From NCBI RefSeq assembly GCF_039982735.1, contig NZ_JBDWXV010000003.1, positions 186,001-250,000 of the forward strand: a DNA stretch of 64,000 bases, written 5' to 3'. Below, in pieces: positions 43,276 through 52,514 of the stretch. Positions within the stretch are counted from its first letter, which is position 1. Every line of letters starts with the position of its first letter. This DNA comes from Saccharospirillum sp039982735. Its GTDB lineage: Bacteria > Pseudomonadota > Gammaproteobacteria > Pseudomonadales > Natronospirillaceae. The notes beneath the pieces were generated by a model, which saw nothing but the letters and a program-made list of their open reading frames with translations, was not told the DNA's origin and did not search any database. A program made the position numbers and the translations under genes.

Positions 43276-44388
43276 ATGATCAAATCCAAAGCCGCCATCG
43301 CCTGGGGCCCCGGCCAGCCGCTGAGCATTGAAGAAATCGACGTCATGCCACCCAAAGCGGGCGAAGTGCTGGTGCGCATCGTCGCCACCGGCGTCTGCCA
43401 TACCGATGCCTTTACCCTTTCGGGTGACGACCCCGAAGGTAACTTCCCGGCCATTCTCGGCCATGAAGGCGGTGGCATCGTTGAGCAGGTGGGTGAAGGG
43501 GTCACCAGCGTTAAGGTCGGCGACCATGTCATTCCGCTGTACACACCGGAATGCGGCGAGTGCAAATTCTGCCTCTCGGGCAAGACCAACCTGTGCCAGA
43601 AAATCCGCGCAACTCAGGGCCAGGGCCTGATGCCGGACGGCACCAGCCGTTTCTACAAGGACGGCAAGCCGATTTTTCACTACATGGGCTGTTCAACCTT
43701 CTCCGAATACACCGTGCTGCCGGAAATCTCTCTGGCCAAGGTGAACCCGGAAGCGTCACTGGAAGAAGTCTGTTTACTGGGCTGTGGCGTGACCACAGGT
43801 ATTGGCGCTGTGATGAACACGGCCAAGGTCGAGGAAGGATCAACCGTCGCTATTTTCGGCATCGGCGGCATCGGCCTGTCGGCGGTCATCGGCGCGGTAA
43901 TGGCCAAAGCCAGCCGCATCATTGCCATCGACATCAACACCAGCAAGTTCGATCTTGCGCGCAAGCTAGGGGCGACCGATTGCATCAACCCCAAAGATTA
44001 CGACAAACCAATTCAGGAAGTGATCGTCGAGCTGACCGATGGCGGCGTCGATTACTCGTTCGAATGCATTGGCAATGTAGACGTTATGCGCTCGGCGCTG
44101 GAATGCTGCCATAAGGGCTGGGGTGAGTCGGTCATCATTGGCGTTGCAGGGGCTGGCCAGGAGATCAGCACCCGCCCGTTCCAGCTGGTGACCGGCCGGG
44201 TCTGGCGGGGCAGCGCTTTCGGTGGCGTTAAAGGACGCACTGAATTGCCTGGCTATGTTGAGCAGTATCTGGCAGGTGAGATTCCACTGAAAGAGTTCAT
44301 CACCCACACTATGTCGCTCGAACAAATCAACGAAGCCTTTGATCTAATGCATGAAGGCAAGAGCATTCGCAGCGTTGTGCATTACTGA
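43276..44388 (+). CDS. frmA: S-(hydroxymethyl)glutathione dehydrogenase (class III alcohol dehydrogenase)
   Basis: 370-aa zinc alcohol dehydrogenase that oxidises S-hydroxymethylglutathione, formed from formaldehyde and glutathione, to S-formylglutathione with NAD+. The structural zinc motif CGECKFCLSGKTNLC lies near residues 93-107, the catalytic-zinc Cys is in GVCHTDAFTLSG near residue 40, and the Rossmann Gly motif is FGIGGIGLSAV near residue 198. It is the first gene of frmA-fghA and divergent from a LysR regulator. Confidence 0.96.
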   Translation: MIKSKAAIAWGPGQPLSIEEIDVMPPKAGEVLVRIVATGVCHTDAFTLSGDDPEGNFPAILGHEGGGIVEQVGEGVTSVKVGDHVIPLYTPECGECKFCLSGKTNLCQKIRATQGQGLMPDGTSRFYKDGKPIFHYMGCSTFSEYTVLPEISLAKVNPEASLEEVCLLGCGVTTGIGAVMNTAKVEEGSTVAIFGIGGIGLSAVIGAVMAKASRIIAIDINTSKFDLARKLGATDCINPKDYDKPIQEVIVELTDGGVDYSFECIGNVDVMRSALECCHKGWGESVIIGVAGAGQEISTRPFQLVTGRVWRGSAFGGVKGRTELPGYVEQYLAGEIPLKEFITHTMSLEQINEAFDLMHEGKSIRSVVHY

Positions 44389-44447
44389 ATACCAGCCTGA
44401 TGGGTGATCCTAAAGTGGATCGCCCACCGATAGACATTGGGGATTCC

Positions 44448-45296
44448 ATGAGTTTGAATCATCTGAACAGCAACAAGTGTTTCAACGGTTGGCAGAAGCA
44501 ATATGAACACGCTTCCGCCACACTCAACTGTACCATGCGTTTTAGCGTCTACCTGCCGCCCGGTGCCGATGCCCAGCACCCGGTACCGGTGCTTTACTGG
44601 CTCTCGGGCCTCACCTGTACCGACGAAAATTTTGTGCACAAGGCCGGCGCCCAGCGCATGGCGGCTGAGCTCGGTATTGCCATCGTCGCTCCCGACACCA
44701 GCCCGCGTGGTGACGGCGTCGCGGACGACCCGGAGGGAGCCTATGATCTGGGCCTGGGCGCTGGCTTTTACGTCAATGCCACTGAAGCACCCTGGAACCG
44801 GCACTACCGGATGTACGACTACATCGTGTCGGAATTGCCCAGCCTGATTGAGGCTCATTTTCCAGTAACAGAACAACGATCGATCAGCGGTCACTCCATG
44901 GGTGGCCACGGTGCGCTGGTGATTGGTTTGCGCAACCCCGATCGTTACAGCTCGGTCTCGGCCTTTGCACCCATTTGCAACCCAACGGCGGTACCCTGGG
45001 GTCACAAGGCGTTTTCCGCCTATCTCGGCGACGACCAGACGACATGGCGTGACTATGATGCCAGCCTGCTTCTGGCCAGCAGCGACGCTCAGTTTCCGAT
45101 TCTGGTGGATCAGGGCGATGCGGATAACTTTCTGGAAGCGCAATTGCATCCGCAGGCATTGAGCAACGCCGCTGAACGCAGTGCTCATCCGTTTGAAAGC
45201 CGCACTCAGCCGGGTTATGACCACAGCTATTATTTTATTGCCAGCTTTATGGATGATCACCTGCGCTTTCACGCCAAAGCCTTGCAGAGCAATTAG
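44448..45296 (+). CDS. fghA: S-formylglutathione hydrolase
   Basis: 282-aa alpha/beta hydrolase that releases formate and glutathione from S-formylglutathione. Nucleophile elbow SGHSMGGHGAL near residue 147; the conserved GLTCTDENFVHKAGAQRMA near residue 55 is diagnostic; the His is in PGYDHSYYFIASF near the C terminus. The frame opens at 44400, but the ATG at 44448 matches the usual N terminus. It follows frmA by 59 bases and completes the detoxification pathway. Confidence 0.95.
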   Translation: MSLNHLNSNKCFNGWQKQYEHASATLNCTMRFSVYLPPGADAQHPVPVLYWLSGLTCTDENFVHKAGAQRMAAELGIAIVAPDTSPRGDGVADDPEGAYDLGLGAGFYVNATEAPWNRHYRMYDYIVSELPSLIEAHFPVTEQRSISGHSMGGHGALVIGLRNPDRYSSVSAFAPICNPTAVPWGHKAFSAYLGDDQTTWRDYDASLLLASSDAQFPILVDQGDADNFLEAQLHPQALSNAAERSAHPFESRTQPGYDHSYYFIASFMDDHLRFHAKALQSN

Positions 45297-45409
45297 CACG
45301 AGCGTTCACCGGTCATCCAAGGTGACAAGCCAGAGCAACGAAGTCGACCCGAGATCAACATTCGGGCTACACTGAGATTCACACGTTGTATCTCGGAAAT
45401 CCAGCTACT

Positions 45410-46663
45410 ATGCGCCATGCCGATTACCAGGATTTGTCTGTTTCCGTCCAGGATCTGGAAATCGGCATGCGCGTGGTGGCGCTGGACCGGCCCTGGGAGG
45501 AAACTACCTTCCTGTTGCAAGGCTTTGTCATCGCTTCCACCGATGAGATACGGGAACTACAGAGTCAGTGCCAGACCGTAACCGTTCAAGTCAGAATTGA
45601 CGCATCTCCCGCCTCGGGACAACGAACAACCCCCAGCCATGACCTAACGACGCCCAAGCCAACCAAAACCGGGCCGGCCAGTGCCCGACGGGTCAACTAC
45701 ATCAATCAGGTTGGCTTTGAGCGGGCGGTTGAAGCCTCCCGGCTGACCTTTGATTCGGCGCGTTCAATGGCCACGTCGATCATGGATGGTTTGCGTGTCG
45801 GGCGCAGCCTGGAAGTGACTGAATGCCGCGACGTCGTCGATAAGGTGGTCGATAGCATTCTGGCCAACAAAGATGCTCTGCGGTTTCTGTCGATGATCAA
45901 ACACAAAGACAGTTACACCGCCGAACACAGCATGAATGTATGCATACTCAGCGCCACCTTTGCTCGCCACCTGGGGCTGATGGAAGCTGAAATCCGGGAC
46001 GTTGCACTCTGTGGATTGCTGCACGATGTGGGCAAGAGTCGAATTCCCGCCGACATACTGAACAAACCCGGCCGGTTTACACGGGAAGAAGCCTACATCA
46101 TGGCCGAACACCCAACACACGGCCGCAATATTCTGATGTCCGCCTCGACCGAATTCAAACATGCCATTGATGTTGCGCATTCCCACCATGAGCGCATCGA
46201 TGGCAAGGGGTATCCGCGCGGCTTGCGCCAGCAACAAATTTCCTACTACGCCAAAATTGTGGCCCTGGCCGATGCCTATGACGCCATGACCAGTGAGCGC
46301 TGCTATGGCACGGTCAAAACTTCCGAACAGGCACTGAAAAGCATCTTGCGCGAGCGGGGTACGCACTTCGACTCAGACTTGTCGAAAGCCTTTATCACCT
46401 GTATCGGGTTTTACCCGACAGGCAGCCTGGTTCAACTGAGCGGAGGACAAGTCGCCATGGTGCTGGAACCCAACCCGGACGATTTTGCCCGGCCTCGCAT
46501 CCGGGTGCTAACCAATGCCCGGCAACAACCCTTGCAGACCCCTCATGAACTGGACCTGGCCGATCCTACCAATCAGAGTGTGACCATCCGCAGTGAAGTG
46601 CTGAATGGCACGGCCGGCGTCGATATCAACACGGCCGTAAAACAGGAACTCAGCCTGCTCTGA
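45410..46663 (+). CDS. HD-GYP domain protein (cyclic-di-GMP phosphodiesterase)
   Basis: 417-aa protein with an N-terminal DUF3391-like region (to about residue 110) and a C-terminal HD-GYP hydrolase that degrades c-di-GMP. HDVGKSRIP carries the HD pair; HERIDGKGYPRGLR carries the GYP motif (here G-Y-P); DAYDAMTSER follows. All residues expected of an active enzyme appear present. The frame opens with TTG at 45386; ATG 45410 is preferred. It probably lowers local or global c-di-GMP. It converges on the PH-domain gene. Confidence 0.92.
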   Translation: MRHADYQDLSVSVQDLEIGMRVVALDRPWEETTFLLQGFVIASTDEIRELQSQCQTVTVQVRIDASPASGQRTTPSHDLTTPKPTKTGPASARRVNYINQVGFERAVEASRLTFDSARSMATSIMDGLRVGRSLEVTECRDVVDKVVDSILANKDALRFLSMIKHKDSYTAEHSMNVCILSATFARHLGLMEAEIRDVALCGLLHDVGKSRIPADILNKPGRFTREEAYIMAEHPTHGRNILMSASTEFKHAIDVAHSHHERIDGKGYPRGLRQQQISYYAKIVALADAYDAMTSERCYGTVKTSEQALKSILRERGTHFDSDLSKAFITCIGFYPTGSLVQLSGGQVAMVLEPNPDDFARPRIRVLTNARQQPLQTPHELDLADPTNQSVTIRSEVLNGTAGVDINTAVKQELSLL

Positions 46664-46667
46664 GTAA

Positions 46668-47204
46668 TTACACAAGATGACTCAGACTGTTGCGCAGGCG
46701 CCGTACCTGACGGACAGGTTCTGAGGTCGTATCCAGATCGCAACCACCGTGCTGATGATCCAGAAGCCGAACCAGTCGCTCTGGCTGAGCGACCCAGCGG
46801 AACGACTCCGACTTGCCTGTACGCGTAGTCACCGTCAGTTTGCCAACCTGAAAGAGCAGCCCGAAATCCCGGTTCACCAGATCCATACTGGCCAGTTCGA
46901 TCAGCGGTATACAGCGGGCTCTGCGCCAAAAAATGCCTTTTTGTTCGATAATCTGACGGCTGGTTACGGAAAACGAGTAACTCAGTTGCTGTACCGCCAG
47001 TACCAGCAGGGGCAGCAACAGCCAGGCAGAGGCCATTAGGCTGACCAGTGACGCGACACCCAGGGCAACCCAAACCGCCGGATGGCGTTTGCTGGTATGC
47101 AGTATGAATTCATCCAAAGCCAGTGTGGGAATGGCCGCTTGCGCTGAAGCGGTATCGGCTTGGTTTGGAGTAGCGGTTGTTTTGTGCGTTAACGTCGTAG
47201 TCAT
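46668..47204 (-). CDS. PH domain (bPH_2/DUF304-like) membrane protein
   Basis: 178-aa protein: a hydrophilic N terminus (about 40 residues), one or two transmembrane helices (WVALGVASLVSLMASAWLLL region, about 60-90), then a bacterial PH-like domain with YSFSVTSRQIIEQKGIFWR and RCIPLIELASMDLVNRDFG. Frame open to 47312; the ATG at 47204 has GGAG 8 bases before it. Function unknown. It is the most distal of a minus-strand run with the CRP-like regulator and the cyclase, with a 67-bp gap to the CRP gene. Confidence 0.78.
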   Translation of the reverse strand: MTTTLTHKTTATPNQADTASAQAAIPTLALDEFILHTSKRHPAVWVALGVASLVSLMASAWLLLPLLVLAVQQLSYSFSVTSRQIIEQKGIFWRRARCIPLIELASMDLVNRDFGLLFQVGKLTVTTRTGKSESFRWVAQPERLVRLLDHQHGGCDLDTTSEPVRQVRRLRNSLSHLV

Positions 47205-47271
47205 GAGCCTGTCTCCGGTTGAGTGACAAGCCCATGCTACGAAGTGCCTTAACCAGGCGCAGTGATGTACA

Positions 47272-47949
47272 TCACTCGCTCTGATCCAGTATCGCCTGCA
47301 GCGCTGGTGCATCCAGCACGGTCAGCTGACCACGATGAAACTGCAGCCACCCCAGCGCCTGCCATTCTTTCAACAGCCGATTGACGTTTTCTCTGGCCAG
47401 CCCGGCAAATTCGCCCAGCTCTGCCTGGCTTAGCTGTTGTGACAGGTGCAGTAGGCCTTGCTCGTCCGTTTCGCCCCATTTGCGTATCAGCGTCATTACA
47501 CAATGCGCCAGCCGCACTGACGCGGGCGCAACGGCCCGGTTCTCAAACATATCCGATGCGTTACGAACCCGGCTGCACAGTAACCGAATGACTTCCAGGC
47601 AGGCATCGCTGTCATCGCGCAATACCTCGGCGAGCCGCTGCTTGGGAATCACCAGACCCCCGGTATCGGTCAGCGCCAGCGCATCAGCACTGCGCGGCAG
47701 CTGATCCAGTGCCGACAGTTCGCCGATCACCTCGCCCGGGCCCAGGTGGTTCAGCGTGGCTTTTTTACCCTGCAACGACATCAGGCTGATCTCGACCAGG
47801 CCCTGCTCGATCAGGTACAGCCAGGTGCCATCATCGCCCTTGTAAAACAAGGCAGATCCCGCTGTAAAGTGACGCGGTCGGGCATGACGCATCAGTTGCT
47901 CGCGGGACTGGGTCGTCAGGGCTTCCAGAATGGATACCGTCTCAGCCAT
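47272..47949 (-). CDS. CRP/FNR-family transcriptional regulator
   Basis: 225-aa regulator with an N-terminal cNMP-binding barrel (about 10-125) and a C-terminal winged HTH (QAELGEFAGLARENVNRLLKE, about 170-190). The phosphate-binding cassette GELSALDQLPRSADA keeps the Gly-Glu and Arg-Ser-Ala that grip the cyclic nucleotide in CRP, so it may bind cAMP or cGMP. No Fe-S Cys cluster as in FNR. The longest frame starts with GTG at 47967; ATG 47949 is preferred. It lies directly downstream of a class III cyclase gene on the same strand. Confidence 0.9.
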   Translation of the reverse strand: MAETVSILEALTTQSREQLMRHARPRHFTAGSALFYKGDDGTWLYLIEQGLVEISLMSLQGKKATLNHLGPGEVIGELSALDQLPRSADALALTDTGGLVIPKQRLAEVLRDDSDACLEVIRLLCSRVRNASDMFENRAVAPASVRLAHCVMTLIRKWGETDEQGLLHLSQQLSQAELGEFAGLARENVNRLLKEWQALGWLQFHRGQLTVLDAPALQAILDQSE

Positions 47950-47988
47950 TACCTTGCCCTGGTCCACAGTCTGTTACTCCAGCAACGC

Positions 47989-49014
47989 TCACAGTGACGT
48001 CGCTACATAATCAGCCACCGAGTCGAGCACCGACGTTTCAAGAGCTTCCAGCTGATCCAGATCACCCTGCCACTGTTCACTGAACAATATGCTGTCTTCG
48101 TCGGCTTCCACGACGCTGATTTCAATCGTCACCTGCTGCCCGACCAATAACAGGCTGCCCTCCATGAAAAAGTCGACCTCCTCATCGCCCAGATACCCAC
48201 TGGCATCGGTTAATCGCCGGGCATTGGCCTGTGACGCCAGGTTGATGTTCTCAAAGGGAGCAAGGTGGGATTGCAATCGGCTGGTAAGCGCCGAGGCCAG
48301 GTACTGGTAATCGGCATCGGCTCCGACATACTCAAGTGGCAAAACGGCCAGTGAATCCGGGGTGTCGAAAACCTGTGAGGCAACAAAGGCAGCCGCCAGG
48401 CTAAAACACAGCACAGTCGCCAGTGCCACGACGCGGGTGCGGCTGATCTGTTGATGGCGGTATGAAAAACGCGCTCTGGGTGAGGCGGCCGGCACCCTAC
48501 CGGATACCGACCGAACCTCAAAAAGCTCCATCGCCTCTGGCAAATTCTTTAGTGTAAACAGGCCGGCCGATTCAAACGTCAGTTGCGCGTTGCTGCGCAG
48601 ATCGGTCGCCACTCTGGCCGAGACCCAGACCCCGGGCGCCGGTGCATTGCTTTCTATCCGGGAAGCAGTATTGACGGCATCGCCGATCACGCGCATGCCC
48701 CTAAGACCATCGCGCTCTACCACCGTATCGCCAACGTGAATGCCAACCCTCAGTTGGGTGTCATCCTGGTTGGCTTGCAGATCATGCTGCAACGCCAAAC
48801 CGGCATATACCGCGTCGAGACTGCTGGAAAACAGACACAGATGTCCGTCGCCTATGGTATCGACAATGCGTCCGTGATAGTGCGTCACGATGCGCTGATG
48901 CCGTAAGCGGTTACGTTGCAATACCTCGAGTGTGGACGCCTCATCGGCGGCCATTTGGCTGGAATAGCCTACGATATCGCTGAAGAGAATGGCGTTGAGT
49001 TGATGTTCTTTCAT
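47989..49014 (-). CDS. Class III adenylate/guanylate cyclase with C-terminal TolB/FlgO-like domain
   Basis: 341-aa protein. N-terminal cyclase domain: FSDIVGYSSQM with one metal Asp, DTIGDGHLCLF with the second, and GDAVNTASRIE with catalytic Asn and Arg. The residue that selects ATP is Asp rather than the Lys of classical adenylate cyclases (VDTIGDG), as in other bacterial group members, so the product is uncertain. One transmembrane helix (about 195-215) leads to a periplasmic FlgO/TolB_N-like domain (SLAVLPLEYVGAD and FFMEGSLLLVG). It stands 39 bp upstream of the CRP-like gene and is divergent from the cNMP-patatin gene. Confidence 0.9.
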   Translation of the reverse strand: MKEHQLNAILFSDIVGYSSQMAADEASTLEVLQRNRLRHQRIVTHYHGRIVDTIGDGHLCLFSSSLDAVYAGLALQHDLQANQDDTQLRVGIHVGDTVVERDGLRGMRVIGDAVNTASRIESNAPAPGVWVSARVATDLRSNAQLTFESAGLFTLKNLPEAMELFEVRSVSGRVPAASPRARFSYRHQQISRTRVVALATVLCFSLAAAFVASQVFDTPDSLAVLPLEYVGADADYQYLASALTSRLQSHLAPFENINLASQANARRLTDASGYLGDEEVDFFMEGSLLLVGQQVTIEISVVEADEDSILFSEQWQGDLDQLEALETSVLDSVADYVATSL

Positions 49015-49290
49015 CGTCGAGTCCTGACTGCACGGGCAAGGCTGTCTTCACTGCCCGGAATCCATGTGTCACACCATCCTGTGCGCTATGCTATTGCGTT
49101 CCCTGTCGGCTTGCCTTGCCGGGACCGGGCCTTAACCTAGCACATTCTTTTGAACGGTGCACAGGGCCACACCGCCGGACCCGGATAGTGCGGATTCTTG
49201 CTTTACTGGCTGTGACTTCTCTGTAATTCTGAACTTTCACTGTCCGACCTGACGGATACAGAAAAACGCGACTTACAGGGAGGTTTATCG

Positions 49291-51153
49291 TTGAACGAGC
49301 ACACTCCGGATATACAGACGCACCACCAGGCCTTGCTGGACCAGCACCTCGCTGAGTTTCTGGGCGCTATCGAGCCCGAAGCCCTGGCGTTGTTGCGTAA
49401 ACGCCTGCGCTGGGTGGAAATAGCCGGGGGCGAGACGCTGATGGAGCAAGGAGACCCCGGCGATGCCCTCTATCTGTCCGTCAGTGGCCGTTTGCGCACT
49501 TACATCAACGACGAGTCGGGAACGCCAAAGCCGGTTCGCGAGATGGGCCGGGGGCAGGTCTTTGGCGAGATGAGCCTGTACACGGGCGAACCCCGCTCAG
49601 CCACGGTAATAGCGATTCGCGATTCGGTTCTGGTGCGGCTCGACAAGGCCCATTTCAATGAACTGCTGGCCAGTAGCCACCGGCTGTCGATGGCACTGAC
49701 CCGGCAGATCATTCAACGCCTGCAAACCCAGCATACCGTCAACCCCATGCCATTGCCGGTTACTATAACGCTGGCGCCGATATCACCGGGCGTAGACCCC
49801 GGCGACTTTGCAAACCGCCTCGCTGCACAACTGGAGCAACAGGGTTCGGTCACCCTGATCGACGCCAAGCGGCTGGAAGCCCACCTGGCACAGACCGACA
49901 CGGGCACCCAAGCCGACCCGCGCGACCGGCAGCAGCGCACCACACTTTATCTGGACCAGATTGAATCTGAATCCGATTTTGTATTGCTGGTCACCGACGA
50001 TTCCCCTTCTGACTGGACCCGGCGATGCTGCCGCCACAGCGACGAAATATTGTTGCTGGCCGATGCAACGCAACCACCGGCCCTGCATACGATTGAAACC
50101 GAATGCCTCGGCAGCGACTCGATGCGTACCGAAGCGGCCGAGGTGCTGGTGTTGCTGCACGCAGCCGACACCCAATGCCCGCGCAACACCCGGGCCTGGC
50201 TGAACCGGCGACCGGTGACGGATCATGTTCACATAAGACCGGATCTCGAACGCGACATGGCCCGGCTGGCACGCATTGAAACCCGCACCGCCACCGGGCT
50301 CGTTCTGGCCGGTGGCGGTGCGCGTGGCTTCGCGCACCTGGGCGTGTTCAAGGCATTGCAGGAAGCAGGCATTGAAGTCGATTACGTGGGCGGAACCAGC
50401 ATGGGCGCCGTAATGGCAGCTCTGATAGCCGCCGACCAGCCGCTGGATCAAACGCTCGATATTTGCCGTCGGTCGTTCAAACTCAACCCGACAGGCGACT
50501 TCAACTGGTTACCCATAGTGTCGCTGATTCGCGGACAACGCCTGGCCCGCATCATCGTTCAGGCGTTTCAGGATTTACTGGGCCACAAGGCCAATCTGGA
50601 CGATCTGTGGAAACCCTTTTATTGCGTGGCTACCAACTATTCCCGGGCAGAGGAACACGTTATGCGCCACGGCTCGCTGGCCAAGGCCCTGCGCGCCAGT
50701 ACGGCGATACCGGGCGCATTGCCACCTATCCTGCACAAGGGCGACCTGTTGTGTGACGGTGCCACCCTGAACAACTTTCCGGTCGACATTATGCGCAAGG
50801 CGCGCGGCGTAGGTACGGTGATTGGCATCGACCTGAGCATCGCTGCCCGGCGACCACTGACATTCGATGAAGTGCCCGGCCCCTGGACGTTGCTGCGCGA
50901 CCGGTTGCGCAAGCGTCACAAACGAAAGTACAAATTGCCCTCTCTGGCGTCCTATCTAATGAACGTCAGCATTCTCTACAGCACCTCGCGCCGCACCCAG
51001 TCGGAACAACTGACCGACCTGTATTTTAACCCGCCACTGAAACGGATTGGCTTGCTCGACTGGCGCCGGTTTGATCAGGCAGTGCGTCAGGGCTATGACC
51101 ACGGCAAGGACGTTCTCGCCAGAGTTGAAACAGCCAGAGAGTCGACACCATGA
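49291..51153 (+). CDS. Patatin-like phospholipase with N-terminal cNMP-binding domain
   Basis: 620-aa protein of the NTE/RssA-type class. The N-terminal cyclic-nucleotide-binding barrel (about 15-140) keeps GEMSLYTGEPRSA; a middle region (about 150-325) is followed by the patatin domain with GGGARGF at 341-347, the GTSMG nucleophile Ser370 and the catalytic Asp489 in CDGATLNN. The start is TTG at 49291 with a strong AGGGAGG 7 bases before it; no ATG fits. It probably hydrolyses membrane phospholipids or lysophospholipids under cNMP control (inference). The downstream esterase gene overlaps its stop. Confidence 0.92.
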   Translation: MNEHTPDIQTHHQALLDQHLAEFLGAIEPEALALLRKRLRWVEIAGGETLMEQGDPGDALYLSVSGRLRTYINDESGTPKPVREMGRGQVFGEMSLYTGEPRSATVIAIRDSVLVRLDKAHFNELLASSHRLSMALTRQIIQRLQTQHTVNPMPLPVTITLAPISPGVDPGDFANRLAAQLEQQGSVTLIDAKRLEAHLAQTDTGTQADPRDRQQRTTLYLDQIESESDFVLLVTDDSPSDWTRRCCRHSDEILLLADATQPPALHTIETECLGSDSMRTEAAEVLVLLHAADTQCPRNTRAWLNRRPVTDHVHIRPDLERDMARLARIETRTATGLVLAGGGARGFAHLGVFKALQEAGIEVDYVGGTSMGAVMAALIAADQPLDQTLDICRRSFKLNPTGDFNWLPIVSLIRGQRLARIIVQAFQDLLGHKANLDDLWKPFYCVATNYSRAEEHVMRHGSLAKALRASTAIPGALPPILHKGDLLCDGATLNNFPVDIMRKARGVGTVIGIDLSIAARRPLTFDEVPGPWTLLRDRLRKRHKRKYKLPSLASYLMNVSILYSTSRRTQSEQLTDLYFNPPLKRIGLLDWRRFDQAVRQGYDHGKDVLARVETARESTP

Positions 51154-51791
51154 GGGCGCTGCTGCGACACCCGAATACCAACCGGTGGCACCGGCTGGCA
51201 AGCGCGACAATCGCCAGCCTACTGCTGTTGTCGGCGTGCGGTGGCGCCCGGCTCGACCCCATTGCCCCGGGTGACCGCATACTGGCGTTTGGCGACAGCC
51301 TGACCCTAGGTGTGGGTAGCGGCCGCGACAACGCCTATCCGGCTGTTCTGCAACGGATGACCAGCATCGAGGTGATTAACGCCGGCGTATCCGGAGAAAC
51401 CAGCACCGAGGGCCGACAGCGGCTACCGGCTGTGCTCGACGAATACCGGCCAGACCTGGTGATACTGTGCCATGGCGGTAACGATTTTCTGCGTCGCCAG
51501 GATACCTCGGCCACCAAAGCCAATCTGGCGGCCATGATAGAACTGATGCAATCGCGGGGCATTCAGGTTGTGTTGATAGGCGTGCCGGAGCCAGGCATCT
51601 TTCTGTCTTCAGCCAAGTTGTACGCTGAGCTGGCCGATCAGTACGACATTCCGATCGACAACGACACCATGGCTGACTTACAAGGCAACGCGAGTCTGAA
51701 GTCGGACCGGGTGCATCTGAACGCTGCGGGCTACCAGCAATTTGCCGAGGCCGTGTCAGCCTTACTGAGCGATGCTGGCGCCCTGCCCTGA
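51150..51791 (+). CDS. SGNH-family lipoprotein esterase (TesA-like)
   Basis: 213-aa GDSL/SGNH hydrolase similar to multifunctional acyl-CoA thioesterase I/lysophospholipase L1 (TesA). Lipoprotein signal LLLLSAC with Cys30; block I FGDSLTLG with Ser50; GGND of block III near residue 110; DRVHLNAAGY with the Asp-His pair near residues 189-192. The ATG overlaps the patatin stop by 4 bases, so the two lipolytic enzymes are translationally coupled. A joint role in lysophospholipid turnover is plausible. Confidence 0.9.
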   Translation: MRALLRHPNTNRWHRLASATIASLLLLSACGGARLDPIAPGDRILAFGDSLTLGVGSGRDNAYPAVLQRMTSIEVINAGVSGETSTEGRQRLPAVLDEYRPDLVILCHGGNDFLRRQDTSATKANLAAMIELMQSRGIQVVLIGVPEPGIFLSSAKLYAELADQYDIPIDNDTMADLQGNASLKSDRVHLNAAGYQQFAEAVSALLSDAGALP

Positions 51792-51819
51792 AAGATTTCC
51801 GCCTCGTCTTCCAGTGCCT

Positions 51820-52509
51820 TCAGATGGGCAGACTTACTAGCCAGAGGCTCCACACGGCGGTCACCAGCAAGCTCAACACAAGCCACACACGGCTGATGGC
51901 GCTGCGGTCCGCTCCCGCCAGGGGTTTACGGCCGTGAACCATGGCACCGATCAGCGGTTCTTTCAGCCGTAAACGATGGTACAGGACCGCGACTATGTGA
52001 GTGCCCGCCAGCGCCAGAATCAACGCAGGCAACCTCGGGTGTAGCCGCGCCGCAAGCGCCTGGGCCCATTCAGGCGCAGCAAAAAACCAGGGGCCGTACC
52101 AGAACACATCGTCGGAATACACCAGGCCACTGACAACCTGGACGGCAAGCACCAACAGCAACAGCAACACCATCCAGGAACCCGCCGCATTATGACCGGC
52201 AGGACTCTGGTGCCGACCGGCAACCAGATCTCGCAGGGTTGGCACAACTCGCCTCAGTGACAAATCAAAACCAGAGAACCGGGCATAGGTCGTACCGACC
52301 AGCGCCCACAGCAGCCGAAACACCAGCAAAGCCGACAAGGCATAACCGGCGTAAAAATGCAGACTCATCCAGCCAATGTTGACACTGACAAACAACGTCA
52401 CCAGACACAGCACCAGCAACCAGTGCACCAGCCGGACAGGCAGGTCCCAAACATCACTTTCGACGGACGTTGCTGACTGAAACTGCCTGTTTTGATTAAC
52501 CGTTGTCAT
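51820..52509 (-). CDS. Cytochrome b561-type membrane protein
   Basis: 229-aa four-helix di-haem cytochrome b of the prokaryotic b561/NrfD-like family. RLVHWLLVLCLVTLF carries one haem His and AGYALSALLVFRLLWALVGT follows; later helices carry further His residues (HIVAVLYHRL). It may shuttle electrons between the quinone pool and periplasmic carriers. The cytochrome b562-like gene ends 5 bases upstream on the same strand, so the two are co-transcribed and likely partner. Confidence 0.88.
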   Translation of the reverse strand: MTTVNQNRQFQSATSVESDVWDLPVRLVHWLLVLCLVTLFVSVNIGWMSLHFYAGYALSALLVFRLLWALVGTTYARFSGFDLSLRRVVPTLRDLVAGRHQSPAGHNAAGSWMVLLLLLVLAVQVVSGLVYSDDVFWYGPWFFAAPEWAQALAARLHPRLPALILALAGTHIVAVLYHRLRLKEPLIGAMVHGRKPLAGADRSAISRVWLVLSLLVTAVWSLWLVSLPI

Positions 52510-52514
52510 CTGTG

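Noticed and set aside
47989..51153. Calling the cyclase and cNMP-patatin genes a Pycsar anti-phage system
   Set aside because: Pycsar pairs are usually in one operon on one strand with a toxic effector. Here the genes are divergent, linked to a CRP regulator and an esterase, and their families are mostly housekeeping.
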